Below are positions 27,422 to 36,550 of a stretch of DNA of 64,000 nucleotides, one piece after another (the first letter of the stretch is position 1; each line of letters begins with the position of its first letter). The position numbers were made by a program, and so were the translations under genes. Source of the stretch: Streptomyces changanensis (GTDB lineage Bacteria; Actinomycetota; Actinomycetes; Streptomycetales; Streptomycetaceae); the NCBI RefSeq assembly GCF_024600715.1, contig NZ_CP102332.1, positions 1 through 64,000 on the forward strand, in the 5' to 3' direction. Under the pieces are notes generated by a model. That model was not told where the DNA came from. It was given only the letters and a program-made list of their open reading frames with translations, and did not search any database.

Positions 27422-29698
27422 TCAGAGAACCGAGTCGACGGGTGCCGAGTCCCAGAGCAGGTTGCCCGGGGCAGCGGGCTTGAAGGGGGCCGCCGTGTCG
27501 CCGGTGCCCGCGTAGAACTTGGCGCCCGAGGTTCCGACCGCGTAGAGATCGGCCCGCCCGTCGCGGTCGGCGTCGCCGATGCCGACGAGGTGGGTGAAGA
27601 CGCCCCAGCCCGCGCCGATCCTGGTACGCGGCGCGAAGGTGCCGTCGCCCTTGCCCTCGTACAGCCACAGGACGCCGGCCTTGTCGCGGGCGACGAGGTC
27701 TCCGGCGGAGGTGCCGGTGATGTGGCCGGTGGCGGTGAGCTGGTTGTAGATCCCCCAGCCCGAGTCGATCTTCTTGCGGGATGCGAACGGCGCGCTCGCG
27801 CTGCCCGTGCCCCTGTAGAACCACACGTCGCCGGCGGCGTCGGTGGCGAGGAGGTCGGACTTCCCGTCGCCGTCGAGGTCACTGCCGCCGGTCATGCTGG
27901 GGTAGATCTGCCAGCCGACGCCGATCTTCGTACGGGCGGCGAAGTTGCCGTTTCCGTTGCCCTGGTAGAGCCAGAGCACGCCGTCCTTGTCACGGGCGAC
28001 GAGGTCGCCGGCCGGGCTGCCGGCGATGTTCCCGACGGCCTCCAGCTGGTTGTAGATCTGCCAGCCGCCGCCGACCTTCACCCGCCCCGTCGAGTACGGC
28101 TGCGGCGCGGACGCCACCTTGGCCGAGTCGTCGCGCCACAGCACGCCCGCGGCGTCACGGGAGAGCAGGTCTGGTGTGCTGTTGTCCGTGTAGTCGTGCA
28201 GGCCGGCCGTGCGGGCGACCTTGAAGGTGCCGGTCTGCGCGACGTCCGGGCCGATGCCGTTGAGCGGGGAGGCGGTGAAGTCCCAGGCGTAGTCGCCGCT
28301 GGGCGCGAACTCCTTCATGCCCTGGGCGTTGGGGAGCATCCCGTCCCAGCGGAAGTCGACGGATCCCTTGCCCTCGTAGGCGGCCGCCTGCGCGAAGTCG
28401 TGCCGCACGCTGCGGCCCGTGGCGACATGACGCACCGTCACCGAGCCCTGGGCGTTGGTCCGGGAGAGCACCCAGCGGAGCAGGGCCTGACCGTTGTTCT
28501 GGTCGAGGTCGACGACCTGGGGAGTGGCCGCGGTGTGCAACGTGAGCGCGGTCGGCTCACCGGTGCTCGCGATGAGCGTGGCGGCGGGCTTGCCGTCCGC
28601 CCCGAGTGCGATCCGGTAGACCCCCTCGCCGTGGGCGACCGTACCGCCGCGCACCAGGAGCGCGCCGTCGGCGGTGGGGACGGTGGACGAGGCGTGGTCG
28701 AGGAGCTTGACCGTGGCTCCGTCGACGAGGCTGACGGCACTGAGCGCGAAGCGCGGGGACGCTTCGGTCGCGGCGGCGCCGCCCGGAGCCGCGTACGTGA
28801 CCCAGTCCCCCAGGACGCCGATGTGCGGGCGGACGGAGTTGCCCAGGTCGGCCGCCTCCACGGCCGGCGTGCTCCCCGAACCGTCGCGGGTGGCGTGCAT
28901 GAGCTTGGCGTGCGCGGACGTCGGGGCGTCGACCCAGACCCAGCGGTCCCCGGAGAGGGCCATGTCGGTGTCGTACGCGGACACGCCCACCTCCCGCTTC
29001 TCGACGACGGAGGCGGTGGCGACGTCCACGACGGCGAGGTAGGAGCGGTCGGTGTCGGCGTCCGCCGAGACGTACCGGACGAGCGCCGAGCTGTCCGACA
29101 GGGCCTCGACGCTCTGGACCCTCGCGTTCGGCGTGAGGCCGGTCACCTGCCGGTCGCTGCCCGCCTGGTTCCCCTCGCCGATCAGACGGAGCTGGCCCAC
29201 CTTGCTCTGGCTGTCCCAGGACGAGAAGACGAGAGTCCTGCCGACCACGCCCTTCCAGAAGAGCCGGGTGTCGGTCTGGTTGACGACCGCGGGGTCGCTG
29301 CCCGGCGACGACATGTCATGGAGCAGGTACCGGGTCGTGCCGTCCTCCTTGGCGACGACGGTGTCGGAACCGCCACCGCGGTACCCGCTGTACCACTCCG
29401 GGAGCGTCGTGGTGGTGCCGTCGACGGTGCTGGTCCAGCGGTAGTACGTGTGGTCCCATCGGCGCTCCACCGACAGAAACCCGGTCGGGCCGACACTGAG
29501 GATCTGGTCGGTGCGGGGAAGGGAGATCACGCCGTCGACGGTCGCCCGGGCGTCGGCGGATCCGGCGGCCGCGGCGACGGCGGCGGTGGGCGTCGCGGCG
29601 ATCGCGGGCGCCGTCACGAGGCCCGCACCGACGGTCACGGCCACAACGGTGGAGACGGCCGCGACGAGTTGCTGTCGGGCGGGACGAACGTGGATCAA
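27422..29698 (-). CDS. Secreted FG-GAP/VCBS repeat protein
   Basis: 758 residues from 29698. Signal peptide: MIHVRPARQQLVAAVSTVVA with cleavage near AIAATP (about residue 33). Residues about 60-420 form a large beta-propeller-like region (WD-like strands, e.g. YLAVVDVATASVVEKREVGV). An Ig-like segment (VRWVLSRTNAQGSVTVRHVA, about 420-510) is followed by C-terminal FG-GAP/integrin-like repeats: SDLDGDGKSDLLATDAAGDV and GIGDADRDGRADLYAVGTSG with Asp-rich calcium-binding loops, each closed by a GVLWLYxG strand. Such proteins are exported and often bind carbohydrate or cell-surface partners; no enzymatic residues are apparent. Monocistronic. Confidence 0.85.
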   Translation of the reverse strand: MIHVRPARQQLVAAVSTVVAVTVGAGLVTAPAIAATPTAAVAAAAGSADARATVDGVISLPRTDQILSVGPTGFLSVERRWDHTYYRWTSTVDGTTTTLPEWYSGYRGGGSDTVVAKEDGTTRYLLHDMSSPGSDPAVVNQTDTRLFWKGVVGRTLVFSSWDSQSKVGQLRLIGEGNQAGSDRQVTGLTPNARVQSVEALSDSSALVRYVSADADTDRSYLAVVDVATASVVEKREVGVSAYDTDMALSGDRWVWVDAPTSAHAKLMHATRDGSGSTPAVEAADLGNSVRPHIGVLGDWVTYAAPGGAAATEASPRFALSAVSLVDGATVKLLDHASSTVPTADGALLVRGGTVAHGEGVYRIALGADGKPAATLIASTGEPTALTLHTAATPQVVDLDQNNGQALLRWVLSRTNAQGSVTVRHVATGRSVRHDFAQAAAYEGKGSVDFRWDGMLPNAQGMKEFAPSGDYAWDFTASPLNGIGPDVAQTGTFKVARTAGLHDYTDNSTPDLLSRDAAGVLWRDDSAKVASAPQPYSTGRVKVGGGWQIYNQLEAVGNIAGSPAGDLVARDKDGVLWLYQGNGNGNFAARTKIGVGWQIYPSMTGGSDLDGDGKSDLLATDAAGDVWFYRGTGSASAPFASRKKIDSGWGIYNQLTATGHITGTSAGDLVARDKAGVLWLYEGKGDGTFAPRTRIGAGWGVFTHLVGIGDADRDGRADLYAVGTSGAKFYAGTGDTAAPFKPAAPGNLLWDSAPVDSVL

Positions 29699-30122
29699 AA
29701 CGGGTTCCTCTCAAGCGATCGGGCGCGCAGCAGGAGCTGCACGCCCGGTCGGACTCATGATCACGTCAGAAGGTTGTGCTGGGTGGCGATGTCGTCGGGC
29801 TGACGGAGGTGGCGCTCAGGCGAAGTTGTCGTACCGGCGTTCGGTGCCGTCCACGTACACACCGACCTGCTCACGCGAGCGGAAGGGGACGCGCCGGTCG
29901 CCCGTGCCCTTGGAGGGGTACGCGCAGTGGGGATCGGCAGCGCGGCCTTGTGGGCAGCTCCCGCCGGGTGATCCGCCGTCATGTCGCTGACCGGGAGCAC
30001 GCGATCCTGGCAGCGGGCCCGCCATCGTGGGCGCGACGCAGGCGCGATCCGTGCCGGTGTCTTCGTCATCGAACTCATGCGGACGGCCGCCCCGCCGCCG
30101 ACAGGACCAGGTCGTCGAACCC
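29699..30122. other. Upstream region of the FG-GAP gene and a small unassigned tail
   Basis: A minus-strand frame ending at about 29818 reads QVGVYVDGTERRYDNFA, which looks like a genuine C-terminus, but no domain is recognised upstream. The rest carries nothing I can support. Confidence 0.35.
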
Positions 30123-30462
30123 CTACTCGACGCGGTCGAGGAAGCCGAGCACCCGGTGGTGAACCCTCATCGCGGACTGTTCGTCGTAGGACGGGAGGCT
30201 GCTGTCGGTGAACAGGTGCCTGTCACCGGGGCAGAGGAACAGCTCGGCATCGGCAGCCGCCCTGACGACCGCTCGGGCGGCGTCCACGTCCCCCTCCCCG
30301 GCGAAGAACGGATCCGCGTCCATGCCGTGAATCTGGACCGGGACGCCCTGGGGCCAGGCGCCGCCGAACTCCGAGACCGGGACGCACGCCTCGAGCAGCA
30401 GCGCGCCCTTCGCGCCGGGGCGGGTCTGGGTCAGCTTCTGCGCCGGCAGAACGCCGAGTGAT
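30123..30462 (-). pseudogene. C-terminal half of a dienelactone hydrolase family protein
   Basis: Reading on the minus strand: GSLGVLPAQKLTQTRPGAKG, LLLEACVPVSEFGGAWPQGV, then VQIHGMDADPFFAGEGDVDA with the catalytic Asp, and FLCPGDRHLFTDSSLPSYDE with the catalytic His, ending HHRVLGFLDRVE. The N-terminal half with the nucleophile is absent. The truncation point is at about 30462, where the GxSxG-like GFSLG is reduced to GSLGV. Confidence 0.75.
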
Positions 30463-30758
30463 CCGGCCGGGCCGGATCAGGTCCGGCTAGTGGCCGACCC
30501 GGCACGCTCCGAGGCGCCCGCCCCCGCACCATCCGCCGGAGCGCGGGACCAGGTCGCCGGGCCCGGGGTGACAGTGTCGGGCACCAGCTGGTACGGCGTC
30601 CGCTTGCGTCAGTGTTCACCCTGTGGCCTGATCCGCTGGCTCCGCCACGCCCGTTGCTGCGGCTGCTGCCCCGCCGGGTCCAGCACCCGCCATCCTCTCC
30701 CGGTTCGGGCGTGCCAGCCCGGGGGCGTATCGCGCCGCGCGGTGGCCGCGCGGCGGTG
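30463..30758. other. Spacer without a gene
   Basis: About 300 bases between the hydrolase fragment and the methyltransferase stop. Nothing is seen. Confidence 0.4.
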
Positions 30759-31910
30759 TCAGGCGGCGGCGCCGGGTACGGGCCGGGGCGCCAAGGTCGG
30801 CTCCCAGCGGCGGCGTACCCCGTCGACCTCGCTCCAGATCCACTGTTCGTGCTCGGTGCGGGTCATGCCGAAGTCGTACAGCGAGGGCCGACCGGCTTGC
30901 TCCCACTGCTCCCAGGCACCGGCGATCTCCTCGTGCAGGTGGCGTGGCCCGCCCCGCTCGACGGTCGTCCGCCCGTCCGGGTGATCGGTGAGGCAGGCCC
31001 AGGAGGAGTGAGCGTCGTGGAGCCAGGCGGTCGCCGCCGCGGCGCCTCTGTCGGTGGAGACCCGTACATCGGGCAGGAGGACGCGCAGCGCGAACAGCAG
31101 GCTCGCGTCGGCCAGCCCCGCGGCCGCCCGGCCGAAGACGGCATCCTTGGGGCCGCAGGGATGGCGCTCGCGGACCCGGTGCAGCTCCAGGCCCTGCTCG
31201 ACGCCGCGGGCGGGCATGAACATCCCCAGCCCCTGCACCCACCCCTCCGCCGAGGCCCCGTCATCGGCCACGGTCAGCGCGACGTGCCCAAGGCGCCCCC
31301 ACGGTGTGACGATCCGTCCGCCCGGCCGGGTCTGTTCCACCCACGCCCACGGCACCTCCTCCACCGCGTAGGTGGCGATCACGCGGTCGAACGGACTCCC
31401 TTGCAGCCACCCGGCAGCGCCGTCACCGACATGCACGGCGACGACGAGCCCGGCCGCCGCCAAGCGGCGCTCCGCCTCGGCGGCCAGGTGCAGGTCCACC
31501 TCCACGCTGGTCACCACCCCGGGCCCCGCCCGATGCGCGAGCAGAGCGGCGTTCCACCCCGTCCCGGTCCCGAGTTCCAGGACACGGTGGCCGGGGTCGA
31601 GGCGGAGGGAGTCCAGCATGTCGGCGACCACCGACGGGCACGACAGACTCGACGAGGGCAATCCGCCCTCGAGTTGCGTGACCGTGGCGTCGAACGGGCC
31701 TTGGTAGACGGCAGCGGCCCACCGCTTCTCATCGACCGACCGCGTCAGCGGCTCCCACGCGTGGCCGTCCCACGTCCACACCGTGTCGGGCGTGAATACG
31801 TGCCGCGGCAGGGCGGTCATGGCGGAACGGACCCACGGCGAGTGCCCTGGCCAGCAGCCGTTGCGCTCCATGGCGGCTGCCTGCCGCCGCGCGTGCTCCT
31901 CGACGCTCAC
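30759..31910 (-). CDS. PIMT-like (protein-L-isoaspartate) O-methyltransferase of a putative RiPP system
   Basis: 383 residues, GTG 31910, whose first base is the last base of the TAG of the 37-residue peptide gene (one-base overlap, so translationally coupled). The N-terminal part has RSAMTALPRHVFTPDTVWTW, as in PCMT enzymes, then GPFDATVTQLEGGLPSSSLS. The SAM-binding motif I is VLELGTGTGWNA (residues 110-121), acidic SVEVDLHLAAEA follows, and YAVEEVPWAWVEQTRPGGRI is the motif around the active site. The C-terminal 180 residues are an extension beyond the ordinary 220-residue PIMT, as in the RiPP-associated methyltransferases of graspetide, lanthipeptide (FxLD) and imiditide loci. It probably methylates a side-chain carboxylate of the upstream peptide. 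Confidence 0.8.
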   Translation of the reverse strand: MSVEEHARRQAAAMERNGCWPGHSPWVRSAMTALPRHVFTPDTVWTWDGHAWEPLTRSVDEKRWAAAVYQGPFDATVTQLEGGLPSSSLSCPSVVADMLDSLRLDPGHRVLELGTGTGWNAALLAHRAGPGVVTSVEVDLHLAAEAERRLAAAGLVVAVHVGDGAAGWLQGSPFDRVIATYAVEEVPWAWVEQTRPGGRIVTPWGRLGHVALTVADDGASAEGWVQGLGMFMPARGVEQGLELHRVRERHPCGPKDAVFGRAAAGLADASLLFALRVLLPDVRVSTDRGAAAATAWLHDAHSSWACLTDHPDGRTTVERGGPRHLHEEIAGAWEQWEQAGRPSLYDFGMTRTEHEQWIWSEVDGVRRRWEPTLAPRPVPGAAA

Positions 31911-32023
31911 TACTTCTTGTGCTTCCCGTCAGACGGAAGCGGAGGCGGCACCTGCCCGTCCGCGTTGCCCGGCGGCGGGGTCCCCGTCGACGGGTCCGGT
32001 GCCGGCTTGCTGTGACCACCCAT
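31910..32023 (-). CDS. 37-residue Pro-rich peptide, candidate RiPP precursor
   Basis: ATG 32023 with the strong ribosome binding site GGGAGG seven bases upstream, ending at TAG 31910-31912. The sequence runs MGGHSKPAPDPSTGTPPPGN and then ADGQVPPPLPSDGKHKK. Features: no Cys, Ser/Thr mostly near the start, eleven Pro, and two Asp-Gly dipeptides (Asp22-Gly23 and Asp32-Gly33), the pair most prone to aspartimide formation, plus Asp10-Pro11. It overlaps the methyltransferase start by one base. A peptide this small would be missed by most gene finders. The precursor role is inference from the neighbour and the Asp-Gly motifs; it could also be a mere small protein. Confidence 0.65.
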   Translation of the reverse strand: MGGHSKPAPDPSTGTPPPGNADGQVPPPLPSDGKHKK

Positions 32024-32424
32024 AGCGACCTCCCGGTGACGGTGAAGGTGATGCCACCCATGGTGACGGCCTGCAACGGAACGTGTCCTCGCTTCGGCGT
32101 CATTGACCGGATCCGACGCACGCCCGACGGAAGCAGACGCCGGCCGCGGTACCCCCGGTCAGCGCCTCTCGAGGCCGGCACGGCCGACGGCTCAGTAAGG
32201 CAGCCACGCAGTGTCCGACCCCGCGCACCGGAGCGGGGGTGGCCTCGGCACCGGCGGGCCGGGTAGCCCCGACGGCTCCGGGCGCGACGACGTGATCATG
32301 AGTGATAGGGACGTCGGTTCGCATTGACGGTGGGTGGTCACCATTGATGTGCCGGCCCGGCGAATGCCGGTTCTCCACAGCCCTCGGCGCCTCACACCGT
32401 TGGAGTCCTCCGCTGGGGACAGGG
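32024..32424. other. Upstream region of the peptide/methyltransferase operon
   Basis: About 400 bases between the peptide and the LysE stop. A minus-strand frame MTPKRGHVPLQAVTMGGITF overlaps the peptide's ribosome binding site but does not look like a protein. The promoter must be here; no clear hexamers. Confidence 0.35.
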
Positions 32425-33051
32425 TCACAGGGTGCGGGCCAGGAGCATGGCACCCATCGCGAGCATGGTGGCTGCGACCAAGGTGTCCAGCACTCGCCAG
32501 GCGATGGGGCGAGACAGGACGCCGCTGAGGAGTCGGGCGCCGTAGCCGAGACCTGTGAACCACACCAAGCTCGCCAGCATCGCGCCCAGGCCGAAGACCC
32601 AGCGCAGTGAGCCGCGGTCGGCGGCGACCGAGCCCAGCAGCAGCACGGTGTCCAGGTAGACGTGCGGGTTGAGCCAGGTCATGGCCAGGCAAGTGAGCAC
32701 CGCGGTGCGGACGGAACCCGCCAGGGCGCCCTTCGTCGTCAGCGCTTGTCCGGCGGCAGGTCGCATTGCTCGGCGAGCAGCCAGAACGCCGTAGCAGATC
32801 AGGAAGCCGCCGCCGGCCAAGCCGACCGCGGTCAGTGCTGCGGGCCACGCGCCGACCACGGCCCCAAGCCCGGCAACGCCGAGGGCGATGAGGACCGCGT
32901 CGGATACGGCACAGATGCCTACCACCGCAAAAACCGCCTGCCCGCGCGCTCCCTGCCGCAGCACGAACGCGTTCTGTGCGCCGATGGCGACGATGAGGGA
33001 CAAGCCTGTACCGAAGCCGGCGATGGCCGCCGGAAGAATGCCGCTGCTCAT
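32425..33051 (-). CDS. LysE/ArgO family amino acid exporter
   Basis: 208 residues, start 33051. Five or six membrane helices with the family N-terminus GFGTGLSLIVAIGAQNAFVL (the GAQN motif is diagnostic) and WLNPHVYLDTVLLLGSVAAD (the NP-(H/Y)-x-D signature). It exports basic amino acids such as lysine or arginine. Divergent from an ArgP/LysG-like regulator, the usual partner. Confidence 0.9.
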   Translation of the reverse strand: MSSGILPAAIAGFGTGLSLIVAIGAQNAFVLRQGARGQAVFAVVGICAVSDAVLIALGVAGLGAVVGAWPAALTAVGLAGGGFLICYGVLAARRAMRPAAGQALTTKGALAGSVRTAVLTCLAMTWLNPHVYLDTVLLLGSVAADRGSLRWVFGLGAMLASLVWFTGLGYGARLLSGVLSRPIAWRVLDTLVAATMLAMGAMLLARTL

Positions 33052-33121
33052 GCCGTCCGACGCTAGGGAGGACCTCGGCCTTAGTACAGCTAAATGTTCT
33101 TACGTATCATTAGCCATTGTG
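33052..33121. promoter_or_regulatory. Divergent promoter/operator region lysE-argP
   Basis: This 70-base gap is AT-rich in its second half (TAGTACAGCTAAATG, TTCTTACGTATCATTAG), matching the type of T-N11-A site that LysR proteins bind. Both genes must start here. Confidence 0.5.
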
Positions 33122-34027
33122 ATGACTGAGCTCCCCCTCGACCAGGTGCGTACGCTGCTCGCCGTCGTCGACGAGGGCACCTTCGACGCTGCCGCTGCGG
33201 CTCTGCATGTGACACCTTCCGCGGTCAGCCAGAGGGTCAAAGCGCTCGAACAGCGCACCGGCCGGGTGCTACTGATGCGCACGAAGCCGGTCCGACCGAC
33301 AGAGTCCGGGCAGGTGGTGGTGCGCTTCGCGCGCCAGCTGACCACCCTGGAGCGGGATGCTCAGAGGGAACTGGGACTCGCAGCCCGGCCGCACGGGACC
33401 CGGCTGCCGATCGCGGTGAACGCGGATTCCCTGGCCACCTGGTTCCTCCCGGCCCTCACACGGGTGCCCCAGAGCCCGCCGATCTGCTTCGACCTGCACC
33501 GCGAGGACGAGGCCCACACCGCGGCGCTGCTGCGCGAGGGGAAAGTGATGGCGGCCGTGACGTCGTCGGCCGAGCCCGTGGTGGGCTGCACGGTGCGCCC
33601 GTTGGGTCTGGCGCGATACCTGCCGGTGGCCAGCCCGCGGTTCGCAGCGCACCACCTGTCGAACGGCCCGCTCGAGCGCTGCCTGCCCGACGCGCCAGTG
33701 ATCCTTTTCGACCGGCGTGACGAGCTGCAGGACCGGTTCGTCCGATCCCTCACGCCTGACGGGTCGGGCGCCGGCCGGCTCCGGCACCACGTGCCCACGT
33801 CGGAGGGCTTCTGTGACGCAGTGGCCGCCGGTCTTGGCTGGGGCTTGGTCCCGGAACCACAAGCGGAACCGTTGCTGCAGTCGGGCGCCCTCACGCAGTT
33901 GTCGCCAGGGCGCCCCGTGGATGTGCCGCTCTACTGGCAACAGTGGAAGCTCGATGTGCCGGCGCTCGAACTCGTGGCCAAGACCATCGCCGCCGCAGCA
34001 GCCGAATCCCTGCACACTCCGGATTGA
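33122..34027 (+). CDS. ArgP/LysG-like LysR-family regulator
   Basis: 301 residues; ATG 33122 (a GTG lies directly before it). HTH: VRTLLAVVDEGTFDAAAAAL and VTPSAVSQRVKALEQRTGRV, the standard LysR N-terminus with the ArgP-type VSQRVKALE. The effector domain (about 90-290) includes LPIAVNADSLATWFLPALTR, which is conserved in ArgP/LysG and binds lysine or arginine. It activates the divergent exporter when basic amino acids are abundant. Confidence 0.88.
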   Translation: MTELPLDQVRTLLAVVDEGTFDAAAAALHVTPSAVSQRVKALEQRTGRVLLMRTKPVRPTESGQVVVRFARQLTTLERDAQRELGLAARPHGTRLPIAVNADSLATWFLPALTRVPQSPPICFDLHREDEAHTAALLREGKVMAAVTSSAEPVVGCTVRPLGLARYLPVASPRFAAHHLSNGPLERCLPDAPVILFDRRDELQDRFVRSLTPDGSGAGRLRHHVPTSEGFCDAVAAGLGWGLVPEPQAEPLLQSGALTQLSPGRPVDVPLYWQQWKLDVPALELVAKTIAAAAAESLHTPD

Positions 34028-34722
34028 CGCCGGCCCTCCTCCTGCGTCCCGGCGGAGTAACCGCCATCCCGTCGCAGCAGGGCCCAGCTACGCCTCGCCC
34101 CCTTCCCCCACCCGGCCCGCGGAGGCCGCCGAGACCCCGGATGCCACTCGTCGTCCTGACCGGGTAGGCCCCCTGCACCACATGCCGGCAGCCCACCCTT
34201 CGGTACGGCAAGGGCGGTATAAACCCCGGTGCGCATCCTGCCGCCAGGTACAACACGGGCGGCTGCCGCGGCCGAGAGGACGAGGCGTATGAACGACCCG
34301 GCGCCCCCACCGGTCGGCATACGGGTCCGGGCGACGGCAACCGCCCCGGTGTGAGGCCAAGGGCCGCACTGTTGTCGAGCATCGACGCCTTGGACCACCT
34401 ACGCGTAGGCGGTGACGTCGACATTCGTCACGGGACGGACAGTGGACATGGCCTGGCTTCCCGGCTCGTGAGCGGCCCTTCGCGGCCTTGCGGGGGCGGC
34501 CGACGGTAGGGTGCCACCGCCTCCATAACTCCATACCGGCATCCAGAATCGGCACGATGCGTTTTTCCTCGTCGGGCGGGCTGACGACCTTCAACCGGTT
34601 CGCTTCGGTGACTACCTCGCTGCCGAAAGGGATGGTCAATGGCTCGCCGCCTCAGGCGGCTCCGGCCCACCCTGGCCGCCCGCGGTGCCGTCATCGAGGG
34701 GGGCGGCGTTCTCGCCCCTCTC
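34028..34722. other. Degenerate region with a possible gene start
   Basis: About 700 bases. A minus-strand frame begins at 34639 with MTIPFGSEVVTEANRLKVVS and reads well for about 40 residues (EKRIVPILDAGMELW), then degenerates. It may be the start of a broken gene. No function assigned. Nothing else. Confidence 0.3.
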
Positions 34723-36030
34723 CTATGGATTCACGGGAAGCCAAGCAGAGGGAAGGACGACCGGCACAGAAGCAGTGATGACAGCAGCGAGCAGCCCTGA
34801 GGGGGCTGGACCCGTCGCTTCGCCGAAGGACACGTCGCCGCCGAAGAACCTCACGCTGGTGAAGGACACCTCGTCACCGGAGAACGTCGCGCCGCGGAAC
34901 GACACCGCGCCCCTGGAGAACGCCGCGAGGCCGAAGGCCACCGTGCCACCGGAGAACAACGCACCGCCGAAGACCACCCTGCCACCGGAGAACTCCGCGC
35001 GACGGAAAGACACCGTGCCGCCGGAGAACTCCGCGGCGCCGAAGGACACCGTGCCGCCGGAGAACACCGCACAGCCGAAGGACACCCTGCCGCTGAGGAA
35101 CGTCGCGCCGTCAAGGAACACCTTGCCGCTGAGGAACGTCGTGTGGTCGAAGGACACCGTGCCGCCGGAGAACGTCGCGTCCACGAGGGACACCGTGCCG
35201 CCGGAGAACACCGCGCGGCGGAAGGACACCTTGCCCCCGGAGAACGTCGTCCGGCGGAAGGACACCTTGCCGCCGGAGAACACCGCGCCATCGAAGGACA
35301 TCGCACCGCCGGAGAACACCACGTCGTCGAAGGACACCGTGCCGCCGGAGAACACCGCGCGGCTGAAGTCTGTGTTGCAGTCGATGGTGACGCCGGTGAG
35401 ATCGAGGTCGCATCCCTGCCAGGAGCGGTGAGTTCCCTGGGGGCGTCGGTAATGGTCGCCGATGAGGCGCAGGATCGTGTGCCGGACGTTGCGAAAAGCC
35501 AGATAGCGGTGGTGTTCCTCTTGGTGGGCGGGGTCGTTGCCGGGGTCAGGGGTGAAGGGAAGCTGGAGGTAGGCGCACAGAACGTCGATGCATGTCTGAC
35601 GCAGGCTGTGGTCGGGAGCGTCGTCGGCGAGGCCGGCCAAGGCGTGGACGCCGCCGAGTCGGACGGCTGGGGACTCGGAGCCGAGTTTGTCGACAGCCTG
35701 GGAGAAGCGTTCGGTGTGGAGGCGGGTGGCTTCGCGGTGGGCGCCGGCTTCGTCGACGCGCTGGCGGCGGTAGGCGACGACGAGGGCGACGAGCGCGCCG
35801 GCCCCGGCAACCACGCCGAAGGAAAGTTTCACCAAGTCGAAGAGCGTCTTGGCGTCGAGCTTCGCGGTGCTGTCGATCTCCTGGAAGTCCAGCAGGACAA
35901 CCAAGCTGTAGAAAACGCAGCCTGCGCCCAGGATCGCGGCGACGAAGGTGACGGTCAGGGCCCGGCCGACCTTCCATAGTCGCAACTCCTGATCATTCGG
36001 GACGGATCGCGGCCTTCGGCTGGCTGTCAT
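34723..36030 (-). CDS. Membrane-anchored protein with about fifteen 12-residue FSGG repeats (pentapeptide-like)
   Basis: About 435 residues from ATG 36030 (weak ribosome binding site). Two membrane helices at the start (LTVTFVAAILGAGCVFYSLV and VKLSFGVVAGAGALVALVVA), then a helical linker including RLGGVHALAGLADDAPDHSL. From about residue 225 the protein repeats a 12-residue unit of the form FSGGxVSFxxAV about fifteen times, predicted to wind into a right-handed beta-helix like pentapeptide repeat proteins. Typical units are FSGGTVSFDD and FSGGKVSFRR. The last 25 residues are a hydrophobic tail. DNA-mimic or scaffold roles are known for related folds. A small fragment of the same family lies at 24141-24223. 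Confidence 0.75.
   Translation of the reverse strand: MTASRRPRSVPNDQELRLWKVGRALTVTFVAAILGAGCVFYSLVVLLDFQEIDSTAKLDAKTLFDLVKLSFGVVAGAGALVALVVAYRRQRVDEAGAHREATRLHTERFSQAVDKLGSESPAVRLGGVHALAGLADDAPDHSLRQTCIDVLCAYLQLPFTPDPGNDPAHQEEHHRYLAFRNVRHTILRLIGDHYRRPQGTHRSWQGCDLDLTGVTIDCNTDFSRAVFSGGTVSFDDVVFSGGAMSFDGAVFSGGKVSFRRTTFSGGKVSFRRAVFSGGTVSLVDATFSGGTVSFDHTTFLSGKVFLDGATFLSGRVSFGCAVFSGGTVSFGAAEFSGGTVSFRRAEFSGGRVVFGGALFSGGTVAFGLAAFSRGAVSFRGATFSGDEVSFTSVRFFGGDVSFGEATGPAPSGLLAAVITASVPVVLPSAWLPVNP
34840..35370. repeat. Tandem 36-bp repeats inside the FSGG gene
   Basis: On the plus strand GCCGCCGGAGAAC-type blocks recur every 36 bases, separated by a variable 12-base segment and AAGGACACC. About fifteen copies are visible. 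Near-identity at DNA level suggests recent expansion by slippage or unequal crossing over. Confidence 0.75.
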
Positions 36031-36550
36031 GAGGGTGGAGACAAGCACTCGGGCATCGGCAGTTGCAGTCGGCGCTCGTGGGGTTGGGTGTGGTGGATCA
36101 GAGGCTACGAGCGGCCCGTCGCCGTGTCGCCGCCACCGAGGCACCCACCGCCGTCCGGCCGGGCCACCGCCGGGCCGCGCAGCCGGCTCGCGCCGTTCGG
36201 CCTCCCCCCGGCCACCGCCAGCCGCCACGCACGTCGTCTCGACCGCCCACCCGACCGCCGCCGTCAGGTCCCCTACCCAGTCGCCGCACCCATGTCCGGC
36301 CGCGCCCCGCCGCCCCGCCGCCCCGGGCCGCCGCCGCCCTACGGCGCTGCGTCGCCGCTGTGAGGTCGTCGTCCGGCCGCCGGGTCGCCGTCGTCGTTCG
36401 CGCCGCCGGCGGGGCCGTTGTCCAGCCGCGTGCTGCGCTGGGCCGCTCCATTGCTCCTCTGCCGCTCCGGCCCCGGTGGCGGATCCGTTCCGCCGCCCCG
36501 CCCCGCCCCGCCCGCAGTGTGCCCGCCGCTGTCATGTTCAGCGGCCGTTC
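36031..36550. other. Gene-free, pyrimidine-rich GC spacer
   Basis: About 520 bases with excess C+T on the plus strand. Every frame is open only because of composition. Between the FSGG gene and an IS5 relic. Confidence 0.5.

Noticed and set aside
27176-29803. An 875-codon plus-strand frame over the FG-GAP gene.
   Set aside because: Antisense shadow of 27422-29698, with no start signal or family features.
32024-32424. Looked for an ATP-grasp enzyme or further maturation genes near the peptide/methyltransferase.
   Set aside because: None is present; the next gene is a LysE exporter with its own regulator. So a graspetide reading was not adopted.
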